From Frateuria soli (lineage in GTDB: Bacteria; Pseudomonadota; Gammaproteobacteria; Xanthomonadales; Rhodanobacteraceae), in NCBI RefSeq assembly GCF_021117385.1, contig NZ_CP088252.1:124001-188000 (forward strand): DNA of 64,000 bases, given 5' to 3'. The translations under genes and the position numbers were made by a program. Positions within the stretch are counted from its first letter, which is position 1, and each line of letters opens with the position of its first letter. The notes under the pieces were generated by a model that was not told the origin of the DNA, did no database searches, and worked only from the letters and a program-made list of their open reading frames with translations. Shown here in pieces: positions 44,702 to 53,070 of this stretch.

Positions 44702-44740
44702 TTATGCTTCGGCATAACGTATGAGGAATGGCATATTCCT
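44702..44740. promoter_or_regulatory. Two palindromes in the divergent promoter (candidate operator)
   Basis: TTATGC-TTCG-GCATAA lies at 44702-44717 and AGGAAT-GGCAT-ATTCCT at 44724-44740, each with perfect 6-base arms, in an A/T-rich patch between the two divergent gene sets. The RpiR regulator encoded at 48526 is the obvious candidate to bind here. The palindromes are seen; the assignment is inference. Confidence 0.5.
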
Positions 44741-44764
44741 GTCGCGACGCACGAGGGGTAGCGC

Positions 44765-45916
44765 GTGATCCACACGGTATGGCCGTACCTGGCCGTGATG
44801 CTGCTGGCCGCCGGCCTTTTCCCGGCGCTCGAGCGGCGTACCGGCTGGCGCGTGTTCAACGTGCTGCCGCCGATCGTGCTGGTCTACCTGCTGGTGACGG
44901 CGCTGGCGGTCTCGGGGCTGTGGCAGGTCAATGGCGAGATCCAGGCCGCGCAGTCGACGCTGGTGTCGCACATGGTGCCGGCGCTGCTGTTCCTGCTGAT
45001 GATCAACTGCGACCTGCGCGCGATATTCGCGCTGGGCCCGCGCGTGCTGGGCGTGTTCGCCTGCACCACGGTCAGCCTTTTCATCGCCTTCCTCGCCACC
45101 TTCCTGATCTACCACCGCTGGCTGCCGGGCGACGACTGGCATCCGCTGGCCGCGCTGTCGGGAAGCTGGGTCGGCGGAACGGCGAACATGATCGCGGTCA
45201 AGCAGGGCATCGGCATGTCCGACCAGCACCTGGCGATGAGCCTGCTCACCGACGCGATCTGCTACTCGATGTGGGTAGTGGTGCTGTTCGCCGTGGCGCG
45301 GCTGGCGCCGGCGTTCAACCGCTGGACGCGGGCCAGGTCCAGCGGCGACCTGGTCGTGGCGGAAGCGAAGCCGTCTGGTCCGACCACCCCCGACACGGTC
45401 CTGCTGTGGCTGGGCATGGCACTGCTGGCGGCGGCGCTGGCGCGCTGGGTGGCCGGCTACCTGCCGACCTCGACCATGGTCAGCGCGACCACCTGGACGA
45501 TCCTGCTGTCCACCGGCGCGGGACTGGTGGTGGCACACACGCCGCTGGCCCGTTTTCCGGGCGCGGGGACGATATCCGGTGCGCTGCTGATCAGCGTGGT
45601 GGCGGTGCTGGCCTCGCAGAGCAACTTCCACGGCATCGCCGCGGCACCGCTGTACCTGCTCTGCGGCGTCACGGTCATCACGCTGCACGCGATCCTGCTG
45701 GTCGGTTTCGCCAAGCTGTTCCGCTTCGACCTGTTTCTCTGCGGTATCGCGTCGCTGGCGCACATCGGCGGCGTGGCGGCGACGCCGATCCTGGCGGCGA
45801 GCTATTCGCGCGCGCTGGTGCCGGTGGGCATCCTGCTCGCGCTGCTGGGCTACATACTGGGCACCGGTTTCGGCCTGCTGGTGGCATCGATCATGTCGAC
45901 GCTGGCGGGACCGTGA
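44765..45916 (+). CDS. DUF819 family integral membrane protein (putative transporter)
   Basis: This is a 383-residue protein with ten or more hydrophobic spans and the DUF819 pattern: LPPIVLVYLLVTALAV early, LSGSWVGGTANMIAVKQGIG in the middle (glycine-rich, helix break) and a matching LAHIGGVAATPILAASYSRAL late. The repeated GG-x-A motifs in inverted halves suggest a secondary transporter fold. GTG at 44765 follows GAGGGG. As first gene of the rightward set before an NlpC/P60 enzyme and an Ala-Glu epimerase, it may import short peptides or D-amino acids. No substrate is known for the family. Confidence 0.85.
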   Translation: MIHTVWPYLAVMLLAAGLFPALERRTGWRVFNVLPPIVLVYLLVTALAVSGLWQVNGEIQAAQSTLVSHMVPALLFLLMINCDLRAIFALGPRVLGVFACTTVSLFIAFLATFLIYHRWLPGDDWHPLAALSGSWVGGTANMIAVKQGIGMSDQHLAMSLLTDAICYSMWVVVLFAVARLAPAFNRWTRARSSGDLVVAEAKPSGPTTPDTVLLWLGMALLAAALARWVAGYLPTSTMVSATTWTILLSTGAGLVVAHTPLARFPGAGTISGALLISVVAVLASQSNFHGIAAAPLYLLCGVTVITLHAILLVGFAKLFRFDLFLCGIASLAHIGGVAATPILAASYSRALVPVGILLALLGYILGTGFGLLVASIMSTLAGP

Positions 45917-45936
45917 CAGCCATGAGGAGCACGACC

Positions 45937-47337
45937 ATGCGAACCCTTCTCCCTACGGCGCTGCTGGCTTTGCTGCTGGCGGTGCAGCCGCTGCATGCGC
46001 GTGACCGGGTATCGACGCTGCCCGTTCCGCCCTCGGGTGTGCTCGGCGTGGGCGAGGCGCAACTGACGCCCCGGTTCTGGATCGGCCTGCAGCCGCAGCC
46101 GGACAAGGTGATCCTGAGTCGCCAGCAGATCGCGGCGCAGAACGCGGCGCTGTTCGCGCAGGACAAGTCCATGCACGATTTGCGCAAGCTGCCCGCGACC
46201 CTGAGCGGTGCGCAGGTGCGCGAATGGATCGAGGACCTGGCGGAGGCGCCGACCAGGCCGCTCTACGACGTGGACGGCAAACCGGTAGCCGCCGCCACGC
46301 TGAAGGCCATCGTCGATGCCCGCGCGCTCGACACTGTTCCGTCGAGCCAGAAGACGCGCTACGGCATGGTCGTGCGCCGCGCTGCGCTGCGCACGTTCCC
46401 CACCACGTTGCGCGTGTTCAGCCGTGCCGACGACACCGACATCGACCGTTTCCAGGAGACCGCCGAGTTCCCCGGCACGCCGGTAGTGATCGCTCATGCC
46501 ACCCGCGACGGTCGCTGGCTGTTCGTGGTGAGCCCGCGCTACGCCGCCTGGACCGAGGCGAGCAACATCGCCCAGGGCAGCAGGGACGCCGTGTTCGGCT
46601 ACGTCGACAAGACGCCGTACCGCGTCGTCACCGGCGCCAAGGTGTACACCGTCTACACCCGCGAGGCACCGGCCGTCTCGCAGGTGGAACTGGACATGGG
46701 CACGCGCGTGCCGGTAATCACCGACCTTCCGCCGGATCAACCGGTCAACGGCCAGACGCCCTACGCCGCGCACGTGGTCGAGCTGCCGGTGCGCAAGGCC
46801 GACGGCTCGCTCGCCTTCAGCCCGGCGCTGATCCAGAAGAACGCCGACACCGCGGCCGACTACCTGCCGCTGACCCCGCGCAACCTGATCACCCAGGCGT
46901 TCAAGTTCCTGGGCGAGCGTTATGGCTGGGGCCACGCCTACGACGGACGCGATTGCTCCGGCTTCGTCTCGGACGTGTACCGCTCGATGGGCGTGCAGAT
47001 GCCGCGCAACACTTCCAGCCAGGGCGTGAGCCCGGCCTTCGCCAAGCAGGGCTTCGGCAAGGACAGCACGCACGAGGAACGCCTGCGTGCCGCGGAGAAT
47101 CTCGAGCTCGGCGACCTGGTCTACATCCCGGGCCACGTGATGATGTCGCTGGGCCAGTGGCAGGGCCAGCCGTGGATGATCCACGACGTGCTGGGGATGA
47201 GCTACCGCAAGGCCGACGGCTCGGTCGCGCACGTGAAACTCAATGCGGTTTCGGTGACGCCGCTGCTGCCGATGCTCTACGGCAAGGACTCCACCTTCAT
47301 CGACCACATCACCAGCATCGTGCGCATGCGGCCCTGA
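45937..47337 (+). CDS. NlpC/P60 endopeptidase with SH3-like domains
   Basis: It is a 466-residue protein with a signal peptide (LLPTALLALLLAVQPLHA). The middle (about 140-300) carries bacterial-SH3-like segments (VVRRAALRTFPT, DGRWLFVVSPRYAAWTEASNI, YRVVTGAKVYTVY). The C-terminal NlpC/P60 domain has the nucleophile Cys in DGRDCSGFVSDVYRSMG and His in GHVMMSLG. Relatives cut gamma-D-Glu-meso-DAP bonds, releasing L-Ala-D-Glu, the substrate of the next gene's enzyme. ATG at 45937 is preferred over the ATG at 45922 because GAGGAG lies at the right distance. Confidence 0.92.
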   Translation: MRTLLPTALLALLLAVQPLHARDRVSTLPVPPSGVLGVGEAQLTPRFWIGLQPQPDKVILSRQQIAAQNAALFAQDKSMHDLRKLPATLSGAQVREWIEDLAEAPTRPLYDVDGKPVAAATLKAIVDARALDTVPSSQKTRYGMVVRRAALRTFPTTLRVFSRADDTDIDRFQETAEFPGTPVVIAHATRDGRWLFVVSPRYAAWTEASNIAQGSRDAVFGYVDKTPYRVVTGAKVYTVYTREAPAVSQVELDMGTRVPVITDLPPDQPVNGQTPYAAHVVELPVRKADGSLAFSPALIQKNADTAADYLPLTPRNLITQAFKFLGERYGWGHAYDGRDCSGFVSDVYRSMGVQMPRNTSSQGVSPAFAKQGFGKDSTHEERLRAAENLELGDLVYIPGHVMMSLGQWQGQPWMIHDVLGMSYRKADGSVAHVKLNAVSVTPLLPMLYGKDSTFIDHITSIVRMRP

Positions 47338-47346
47338 GCTTCCGCG

Positions 47347-47408
47347 GTGGGCTCGGCCCACCAGGCGTTCCCGCTCCAGGGGCCGGTGGGTTCAAGCCCA
47401 CCCTACGG
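47347..47408. repeat. Short inverted repeats (GGTGGGCT/AGCCCACC type)
   Basis: GGTGGGCTCGGCCCACC is followed 22 bases later by GGTGGGTTCAAGCCCACC and CTACGG. Two hairpins fill the 91-base gap between the NlpC/P60 and epimerase genes. They belong to a different REP-like type from the GTAG family. No T-run follows. Confidence 0.7.
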
Positions 47409-47428
47409 ACACCAACGACAAAGACATC

Positions 47429-48526
47429 ATGAAGATCACAGACATCCAGTTCGGCATGCTGCGGGTGCCCCTGAAGACGCCCTTCAAGACCGCCCTGCGC
47501 ACGGTCAACCAGGTCGAGGACATCGTGGTCATGGTGCACACCGACACCGGCCAGGTCGGCTACGGCGAGGCGCCGGCCACCGCGGTGATCACCGGCGACA
47601 CGCACGGGTCCATCGTCGACGCCATCCGCCACTACATCTCGCCGCGGCTGATCGGCCAGGACATTGCCAACATCAACCGCCTCACCCACCTGGTGCAGGG
47701 TTCGATGGAGAAGAACTCCAGCGCCAAGGCGGCCGTGGAAATCGCCATCTACGACCTCTGGGGCCAGCTCTACGGTGCGCCGCTGTACAAGCTGCTGGGC
47801 GGCGGCGACCCGGTGATCACCACCGACATCACCATCAGCGTGGACTACATCGACAAGATGGTGGCCGACTCGGTGGCCGCGGTGGAGCGCGGCTTCGAGT
47901 CGCTCAAGATCAAGGTCGGCAAGGACATCGGGGTCGACATCGAGCGGGTCAAGGCGATCTACGCGGCGGTCGAGGGCCGCGCACTGCTGCGCCTGGACGC
48001 CAACCAGGGCTGGACCGCCAAGCAGGCGGTCTACGCGCTGCAGACGCTGGAAGAGGCCGGCATCAAGCTGGAACTGGTCGAGCAGCCGGTCAAGGCGCGC
48101 GACCTCGAAGGCATGCGCTACGTCACCGAGCGCGTGCACACCCCGGTGATGGCTGACGAGAGCGTGTTCGGGCCGATGGAGGTGATCGAGCTGATCCGCA
48201 TGCGCGCGGCCGACATCATCAACATCAAGCTGATGAAGACCGGCGGCATCTCCAACGCGATCAAGATCGCCGACATCGCCCAGCTGCACGGCATCGACTG
48301 CATGATCGGCTGCATGCTGGAGTCCTCGATCAGCGTGGCCGCGGCGGTGCACGTGGCGGTGGCACGCGCCGACGCGATCAGCAAGGTCGACCTGGACGGG
48401 CCCTCGCTGGCGCAGTTCAACCCGGTCGACGGTGGGGTAATCTTCAACGAATCGGAAATCTCCGTGACCGACGCCCCGGGCCTCGGCATCCGCGAGATCA
48501 GGGGCCTGGAGAGGATCGACGACTGA
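47429..48526 (+). CDS. L-Ala-D/L-Glu (dipeptide) epimerase
   Basis: A member of the enolase superfamily (muconate-cycloisomerase group), 365 residues. Catalytic lysines lie in LKIKVG and INIKLMKTGG, metal ligands in LRLDANQG, LELVEQPV and VMADESVFG. The C-terminal KVDLDGP gives the Asp-x-Asp motif that binds the dipeptide ammonium in Ala-Glu epimerases (YcjG/YkfB type), and GCMLESS is also typical. It converts L-Ala-D-Glu from peptidoglycan to L-Ala-L-Glu so ordinary peptidases can cut it. Cytoplasmic. Its TGA overlaps the RpiR ATG by one base. Confidence 0.92.
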   Translation: MKITDIQFGMLRVPLKTPFKTALRTVNQVEDIVVMVHTDTGQVGYGEAPATAVITGDTHGSIVDAIRHYISPRLIGQDIANINRLTHLVQGSMEKNSSAKAAVEIAIYDLWGQLYGAPLYKLLGGGDPVITTDITISVDYIDKMVADSVAAVERGFESLKIKVGKDIGVDIERVKAIYAAVEGRALLRLDANQGWTAKQAVYALQTLEEAGIKLELVEQPVKARDLEGMRYVTERVHTPVMADESVFGPMEVIELIRMRAADIINIKLMKTGGISNAIKIADIAQLHGIDCMIGCMLESSISVAAAVHVAVARADAISKVDLDGPSLAQFNPVDGGVIFNESEISVTDAPGLGIREIRGLERIDD

Positions 48527-49377
48527 TGTCGCCGCTGGTCAAAATCCGTTCGGAACGCGACCAGATGTCGGCGGTGGAGCGGCGCATCGCCGACTTCATC
48601 CTCGAGAACGCGCACCTGCTGCGCGACTACTCCTCCCAGCAACTGGCCAATGCGCTGGGCATCAGCCAGTCCAGCGTGGTCAAGTTCACCCAGAAGCTGG
48701 GATTCAAGGGCTATCCGGACCTGAAGTACTCGGTCGGCGAGGCGATCGCGCGCGCCGACAACGGCGACGCCCCTGCGCTGGAACGATCGGGCGGCGGCGA
48801 GGAGGAAAGCCCCGGTGCGTTGTGGCGGCGCAAGTCCGAGGCGGAGGAGGCGACCCGGCTGATCAATCCGCCGCAGGTGATCCACGCCATCGCCGCGGCG
48901 ATCGAGCAGGCCGGGCGCGACGGCAAGGTGTTCATCATCGGGCTGGGCGAGGACGACATCTACGCGCGCAACTTCGCGCTGCGGCTGTCGCTGCTGGGCA
49001 TCCTCACCGTGCACAACTTCGATACCGCGCGGATGACCGCCAATGTCTCCGCCGCGGGCGCCGGCGACGTGCTGCTGGTGTTCTCCGAGCACGGCAACCA
49101 TCCGGCGCTGTGCAAGATCGCACGCTACTTCCGCGAGCGGCGCGGGCAGGTGATCACGGTCACGCGCCACACCGCCAATCCGCTGCGCACGCTGGCCGAC
49201 ATCCAGCTGCTGGTAAGCGCGCACGACGAGCGGCCGTACATCCAGCCGCTGCTTTACCAGTCGGCGCTGCAGCACCTGCTCGACTGCGTATTCGTCCTGC
49301 TGTGCGAAAGCCACGACGACCGCCATGCACAGCTGCTGGCCAACCTGGAGCGCATCCAGTTGATGCTGGAGCCGTAA
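48526..49377 (+). CDS. RpiR-family transcriptional regulator
   Basis: It comprises an N-terminal helix-turn-helix (about 1-77, DYSSQQLANALGISQSSVVKFTQKLGF) and a C-terminal SIS sugar-phosphate-binding domain (VFIIGLGEDDIYARNFALRL, LLVFSEHGNHPALC), 283 residues. Family members such as MurR sense amino-sugar phosphates. It is co-translated with the epimerase (ATGA-like overlap) and is the only regulator in the block, so it is the likely controller of the divergent promoter at 44.7 kb. The ligand is unknown, and could be MurNAc-6-P or a related sugar phosphate. Confidence 0.93.
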   Translation: MSPLVKIRSERDQMSAVERRIADFILENAHLLRDYSSQQLANALGISQSSVVKFTQKLGFKGYPDLKYSVGEAIARADNGDAPALERSGGGEEESPGALWRRKSEAEEATRLINPPQVIHAIAAAIEQAGRDGKVFIIGLGEDDIYARNFALRLSLLGILTVHNFDTARMTANVSAAGAGDVLLVFSEHGNHPALCKIARYFRERRGQVITVTRHTANPLRTLADIQLLVSAHDERPYIQPLLYQSALQHLLDCVFVLLCESHDDRHAQLLANLERIQLMLEP

Positions 49378-49414
49378 GGTGGCCGCGCAGACGTCCCCGG
49401 GGCTGCAGCCCATG

Positions 49415-49525
49415 AGCCCCGCTCCCCCCGGGAGAGGGGTTGGGGAGAGGGTCCGCGCAGCGCGCGCACCCCGCTCCGCCCGGACCCTCACCCGCCTGTC
49501 GGCACCCTCTCCCGACGGGAAAGGG
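49415..49525. repeat. Two-armed C/G-rich palindromic repeat
   Basis: The left arm is GCTCCCCCCGGGAGAGGGG then TTGGGGAGAGGGTCC, the right arm GGACCCTCACCCGCC then CACCCTCTCCCGACGGGAAAGGG. A complete family copy, filling a third of the 330-base gap between the regulator and the L,D-transpeptidase-like gene. The rest of the gap has no ORF I can support apart from the repeat at 49640-49677. Confidence 0.85.
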
Positions 49526-49639
49526 ATTCGCCTTTGCGGGTTACGGCAGGCGCTTCGACTTCGGCCTGCGGCCTGCGCTCAGCGCGAACGGCCAGGAAAA
49601 GCCGCCCAGCGTAGCGGGCATCGGCAACGTCATCGCAAA

Positions 49640-49677
49640 CCGTTCGCCCTGAGCGTAGCGAAGCGAAGTCGAAGGGC
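49640..49677. repeat. CTTCGCTACGCTCAGGGC-type intergenic repeat
   Basis: CGTTCGCCCTGAGCGTAGCG followed by AAGCGAAGTCGAAGGGC is a single copy of a dispersed motif widely seen in Lysobacteraceae-type genomes, which has an internal palindrome (GCCCT...AGGGC, with GTAGC and GCGAAGC between). It ends about 30 bases before the next gene's ATG. Its role is unknown. Confidence 0.65.
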
Positions 49678-49707
49678 ATCCACCCCTTACCTCAGGAGTA
49701 CCCGGTC

Positions 49708-50472
49708 ATGCGCAACGTCGTGCTGCTGACTCTCGCGCTCGCCTTCGTCGGCAACGCTCTCGCCGCCAAAAACGGATCCACCGCCTGGTCCGACGCGCGC
49801 CAGATGGTCGTGGTCACCACGCCCGGCTGGGACGTCAACCACGGCACCCTGCGCACCTACGCGCGCACCGCCGATGGCTGGAAGGAGATCGGCCAGCCCG
49901 CCCCGGTCACCATCGGCAAGGCCGGCGCCGCCTGGGGACTGGGCCTGAACACCCCGCGCCACGACGGCCCGGTCAAGCGCGAGGGCGACCTGCGCAGTCC
50001 GGCCGGCGTGTTCGACATCGGCGAAGCGTTCGGCTACGCGGCCAAGGCCGGCACGGCCTTGCCCTACCGCGCGCTCCGCGCCAGCGATTACTGCGTCGAC
50101 GTCAGCGGCTCGCCGCATTACAACCGCATCGTCGACGCGAAGGTGGTGGGCGAGAAGGCGGTCGAGGGCTCCACCGAGCCGATGCGCCGCGACATCCACG
50201 TCAACGGCGACCAGCGTTACGCCCAGGGCTTCGTGATCGAGCACAACCCGCAGCAGCGCGCGCAGGGCGGCAGCTGCATCTTCGCCCACCTGTGGAAGTC
50301 GCCGATGGACGCCACCACCGGCTGCACCGCCATGGCACCCTCGCTGATGCACCGGCTGCTGGCGTGGTTGCGTCCGGACGCGCACCCGGTGTTCGTGCTG
50401 CTGCCCACGCCGGCTTACCAGAAGCTGCAGGGCGAATGGCACCTGCCCGTGCTGCAGGAAGCGTCCCGATGA
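49708..50472 (+). CDS. L,D-transpeptidase-fold (YkuD-like) secreted protein
   Basis: This is a 254-residue protein with signal peptide (MRNVVLLTLALAFVGNALAA). The YkuD-like catalytic segment is seen as IFAHLWKSPMDATTGCTAM, with His, the conserved Thr/Gly and the nucleophile Cys. The N-terminal part (MVVVTTPGWDVNHGTLRTY, WGLGLN, GDLRSPAGVFDIGEAFGY) matches the family of small YkuD-type proteins. Such enzymes link or cut meso-DAP peptides, so a role on peptidoglycan peptides fits the block. ATG follows CAGGAG. Its stop overlaps the symporter start (ATGA). Confidence 0.86.
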   Translation: MRNVVLLTLALAFVGNALAAKNGSTAWSDARQMVVVTTPGWDVNHGTLRTYARTADGWKEIGQPAPVTIGKAGAAWGLGLNTPRHDGPVKREGDLRSPAGVFDIGEAFGYAAKAGTALPYRALRASDYCVDVSGSPHYNRIVDAKVVGEKAVEGSTEPMRRDIHVNGDQRYAQGFVIEHNPQQRAQGGSCIFAHLWKSPMDATTGCTAMAPSLMHRLLAWLRPDAHPVFVLLPTPAYQKLQGEWHLPVLQEASR

Positions 50473-51740
50473 GCCCCACCGCGCGCGTGCTCGGCGGCCT
50501 GGCCATCGGCGCCATCCTCGGCCTGGTCCTGGCCGCGTGGAATCCGCTCGTCGCCACGCAGGTGGCCGACGTGGTGCAGCCGATCGGCAAGCTGTGGCTC
50601 AACGCGCTGCAGATGACCGTGGTGCCGCTGGTGCTGGCGCTGGTGGTGGTCGGCGTCAACACGGCCACCGACGCGGCGGCGTCCGGCCGCATCGCGCGGA
50701 GCGCGATCGTGGTCTTCATCCTGTTGCTGCTGCTGGGTGCGCTGTTCACCGCCGCGGCGGCGCCGGCGCTGTTCTCGCTGTTCCCGCACAATCCGGCCCT
50801 GCGCGATGCGCTGGATCACGCCGTGGTGGGCAGCGCGGCACAGACCGGGCCGGCGAGCTGGTCGGCGGCGCTGATTGCGATGATTCCCAGCAACGCGATC
50901 ATGGCGGCCGCGCAGAGCGCCATGCTGCCGCTGGTGGTGTTCGCGCTGTTCCTCGGTTTCGCGCTGACCCGGATCGCGCCGGCGCGGCGCACGATGCTGG
51001 TGGAGTTCTTCCAGGCGATCGCCGATGCCATGATCGTGATCGTGCGCTGGGTGCTGTGGGTGGCGCCGCTGGGCGTGTTCGCGCTGATCCTGGGCGTGTG
51101 CGCGCGCTCGGGCCTGGGCATGCTGAGCGCGCTTGGCGTGTACGTGCTGGCCGAGATCCTGCTGTACCTGGCGGTGACCGCGATGATGTACGCGGTGGCG
51201 GTGGTCTGGGGCGGCGAGAAGCTGCGCCGCTTCGCCAGCGCGCTGTTGCCGCCGCAGGCGGTGGCGATCAGCACGCAGTCCTCGCTCGCCTCGTTGCCGG
51301 CCATGCTGGAAAGCGCCGGGCAGCGGCTGGGTTATCCGAAGCAGGTCAACGCGCTGGTGCTGCCGATGGCGGTCACGCTGTGCCGCCTGACCAGTCCGGT
51401 GCAGTACCTCACCTCGGCCGCATTCATCGCGTGGGCCTACGGCGTCGACCTGTCCGCCAGTCAGCTCGTCGCCGGCGCGGTGCTGGCGGTGGTGATCAGC
51501 CTCGGCTCGGTCGGCCTGCCCGGCGCGGTGACCTTCATCGCCACCAACCTGCCGGTGGTGCAGTCGATGGGCCTGCCGGTCGGGCCGCTCGGCCTGATGC
51601 TGGCGGTCGACACACTGCCGGACGCGTTCGCCACCCTGGGCAACGTCACCGCCGACGTCACCGCCACCAGCGTGGTGGCGCGGCAGTCGCGCGGCGATAG
51701 CTCCTCCCCCTGCGCGCAGGGGGAGACTGGGAGGGGGTAG
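50469..51740 (+). CDS. DAACS-type amino-acid:cation symporter, atypical
   Basis: The 423-residue protein has the dicarboxylate/amino-acid:cation symporter fold: early LNALQMTVVPLVLALVV, the Ser-rich re-entrant loop ISTQSSLASLPAML (HP1) and late LVISLGSVGLPG-like HP2. Two normally conserved sites differ. The NMDGT-type motif is replaced by LPMAVTLCRLTSPVQYL, and the D-x-x-R-T region reads LPDAFATLGNVTADV, with the substrate Arg missing. It probably does not carry Asp/Glu and may carry a neutral amino acid or small peptide. The last 13 residues (SSSPCAQGETGRG) come from a repeat. Confidence 0.85.
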   Translation: MSPTARVLGGLAIGAILGLVLAAWNPLVATQVADVVQPIGKLWLNALQMTVVPLVLALVVVGVNTATDAAASGRIARSAIVVFILLLLLGALFTAAAAPALFSLFPHNPALRDALDHAVVGSAAQTGPASWSAALIAMIPSNAIMAAAQSAMLPLVVFALFLGFALTRIAPARRTMLVEFFQAIADAMIVIVRWVLWVAPLGVFALILGVCARSGLGMLSALGVYVLAEILLYLAVTAMMYAVAVVWGGEKLRRFASALLPPQAVAISTQSSLASLPAMLESAGQRLGYPKQVNALVLPMAVTLCRLTSPVQYLTSAAFIAWAYGVDLSASQLVAGAVLAVVISLGSVGLPGAVTFIATNLPVVQSMGLPVGPLGLMLAVDTLPDAFATLGNVTADVTATSVVARQSRGDSSSPCAQGETGRG

Positions 51741-51803
51741 CTCCCCCTTCGCCGCGAGCCCCGGACAACCCCTCCCCAGCCCTCCCCTGCGCGCAGGGGA
51801 GGG
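51701..51803. repeat. C/G-rich repeat overlapping the symporter 3' end
   Basis: CTCCTCCCCCTGCGCGCAGG-GGGAGACTGGGAGGGGG starts inside the symporter frame and supplies its TAG stop. The second arm, CCCTCCCCTGCGCGCAGGGGAGGG, ends 10 bases before the next gene's ATG and includes its ribosome site (GGGAGGG). A two-armed element of the same type as those at 34.8 and 49.4 kb, with a GCGCGC centre. Confidence 0.85.
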
Positions 51804-51812
51804 AGCACCAAG

Positions 51813-52958
51813 ATGAGCATGAACATGCAATCGATCGAAACCGATGTGATCGTGATCGGCGCCGGCATGGCCGGTGCTTCGGTGGCCTACTTCCTCGCCC
51901 CGCACGCGCGCGTGCTGGTGCTCGAGCGCGAGAGCTATGCGGGTATGCATTCCACCGGCCGCTCGGCCGCGCTGTTCAGCGAAACCTACGGCTCGCCGCA
52001 GGTGCGCGCGCTGACCCGCGCGACGCGGCCGTTCCTGGACCACCCACCGGAGGGATTTGCCAGCGCCCCCATCCTGACCCCGCGCGGCGCGACCGTGATC
52101 GGCACCGCCGCGGATGCCGACCGCGTGCGCGCCGAGTACGAGGCGATCCTGCCGTACACGCGCAACCTGGAGTTGCACGACGCCGCCCGCCTGCGCGCGA
52201 GCGTACCGGTGCTCCGGCCGGAAGCCGCGCAGATCGGCATGCACGAACCGGGCGCCGCGGACATCGACGTCAACGAACTGCACCAGGGTTTCCTGCGCGG
52301 CCTGCGCGCGCGCGGCGGACAGCTGCGCCTGGACGTGGCCATTCGCACCATCGAGCGCACCGCCGCCGGCTGGGAGGTGGATGCGGGCGAGGCGATCTAC
52401 CGCGCGCCGCTGCTGCTCGACGCGGCCGGCGCCTGGGCCGACCAGGTCGCGCGGATGGCCGGCGTCGGCCCGCTGGGCCTGCAGCCCAAGCGCCGCTCGG
52501 CGTTCGTGTTCGAGCCGCCGGCCGGCGTCGACGTGCACCGCTGGCCGTTCATCTGCGACATCGCCGAGACCTTCTATTTCAAGCCTGACGCCGGCCTGCT
52601 GCTCGGTTCGGCCGCCAATGCCGACCCGGTCGACCCGCACGACGTGCAGCCGGAGGAATACGACATCGCGCTGGGCATCCACAACATCGAGCAGGCGACC
52701 ACCCTGGAAATCCGCCGCCCGACCCGCACCTGGGCCGGCCTGCGCTCCTTCGTCGCCGACGGCGACCTGGTCGGCGGCTTCGCCCCCGATGCCCCCGGCT
52801 TCTTCTGGGTCGCCGCGCAGGGCGGCTACGGCATCCAGACCAGCGCCGCGATGGGCGAGTCGTGCGCGAACCTGGCGCTCGGACGGCCCTTGCCCGGCCA
52901 CCTGGCGGACGCGGGCATCTCGGCGCAGATGCTCGGTCCCGCCCGCCTGCATCGCTGA
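51813..52958 (+). CDS. FAD-dependent D-amino-acid oxidase/dehydrogenase-like protein (DadA/DAO family)
   Basis: The 381-residue protein has an N-terminal FAD-binding GxGxxG ([17 protein letters not shown]) and [29 protein letters not shown] and the C-terminal [19 protein letters not shown] are typical of the DAO/DadA family. It would oxidise D- or imino-amino acids, such as the D-Ala and D-Glu freed from wall peptides, to keto acids, passing electrons to FAD. No membrane anchor is visible. Ribosome site GGGAGGG lies in the repeat upstream. Last gene of the rightward set. Confidence 0.86.
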   Translation: MSMNMQSIETDVIVIGAGMAGASVAYFLAPHARVLVLERESYAGMHSTGRSAALFSETYGSPQVRALTRATRPFLDHPPEGFASAPILTPRGATVIGTAADADRVRAEYEAILPYTRNLELHDAARLRASVPVLRPEAAQIGMHEPGAADIDVNELHQGFLRGLRARGGQLRLDVAIRTIERTAAGWEVDAGEAIYRAPLLLDAAGAWADQVARMAGVGPLGLQPKRRSAFVFEPPAGVDVHRWPFICDIAETFYFKPDAGLLLGSAANADPVDPHDVQPEEYDIALGIHNIEQATTLEIRRPTRTWAGLRSFVADGDLVGGFAPDAPGFFWVAAQGGYGIQTSAAMGESCANLALGRPLPGHLADAGISAQMLGPARLHR

Positions 52959-53070
52959 GCCGTCGGCGGCCGGCCGGACCGGTGGCGACGCGGCCGGCGT
53001 TTGGCCGTCCATAGTGCGGGGACGGCGCAGCGGCTATGATGCACAGCATCATGACCGGGCGCGGCTTTCC

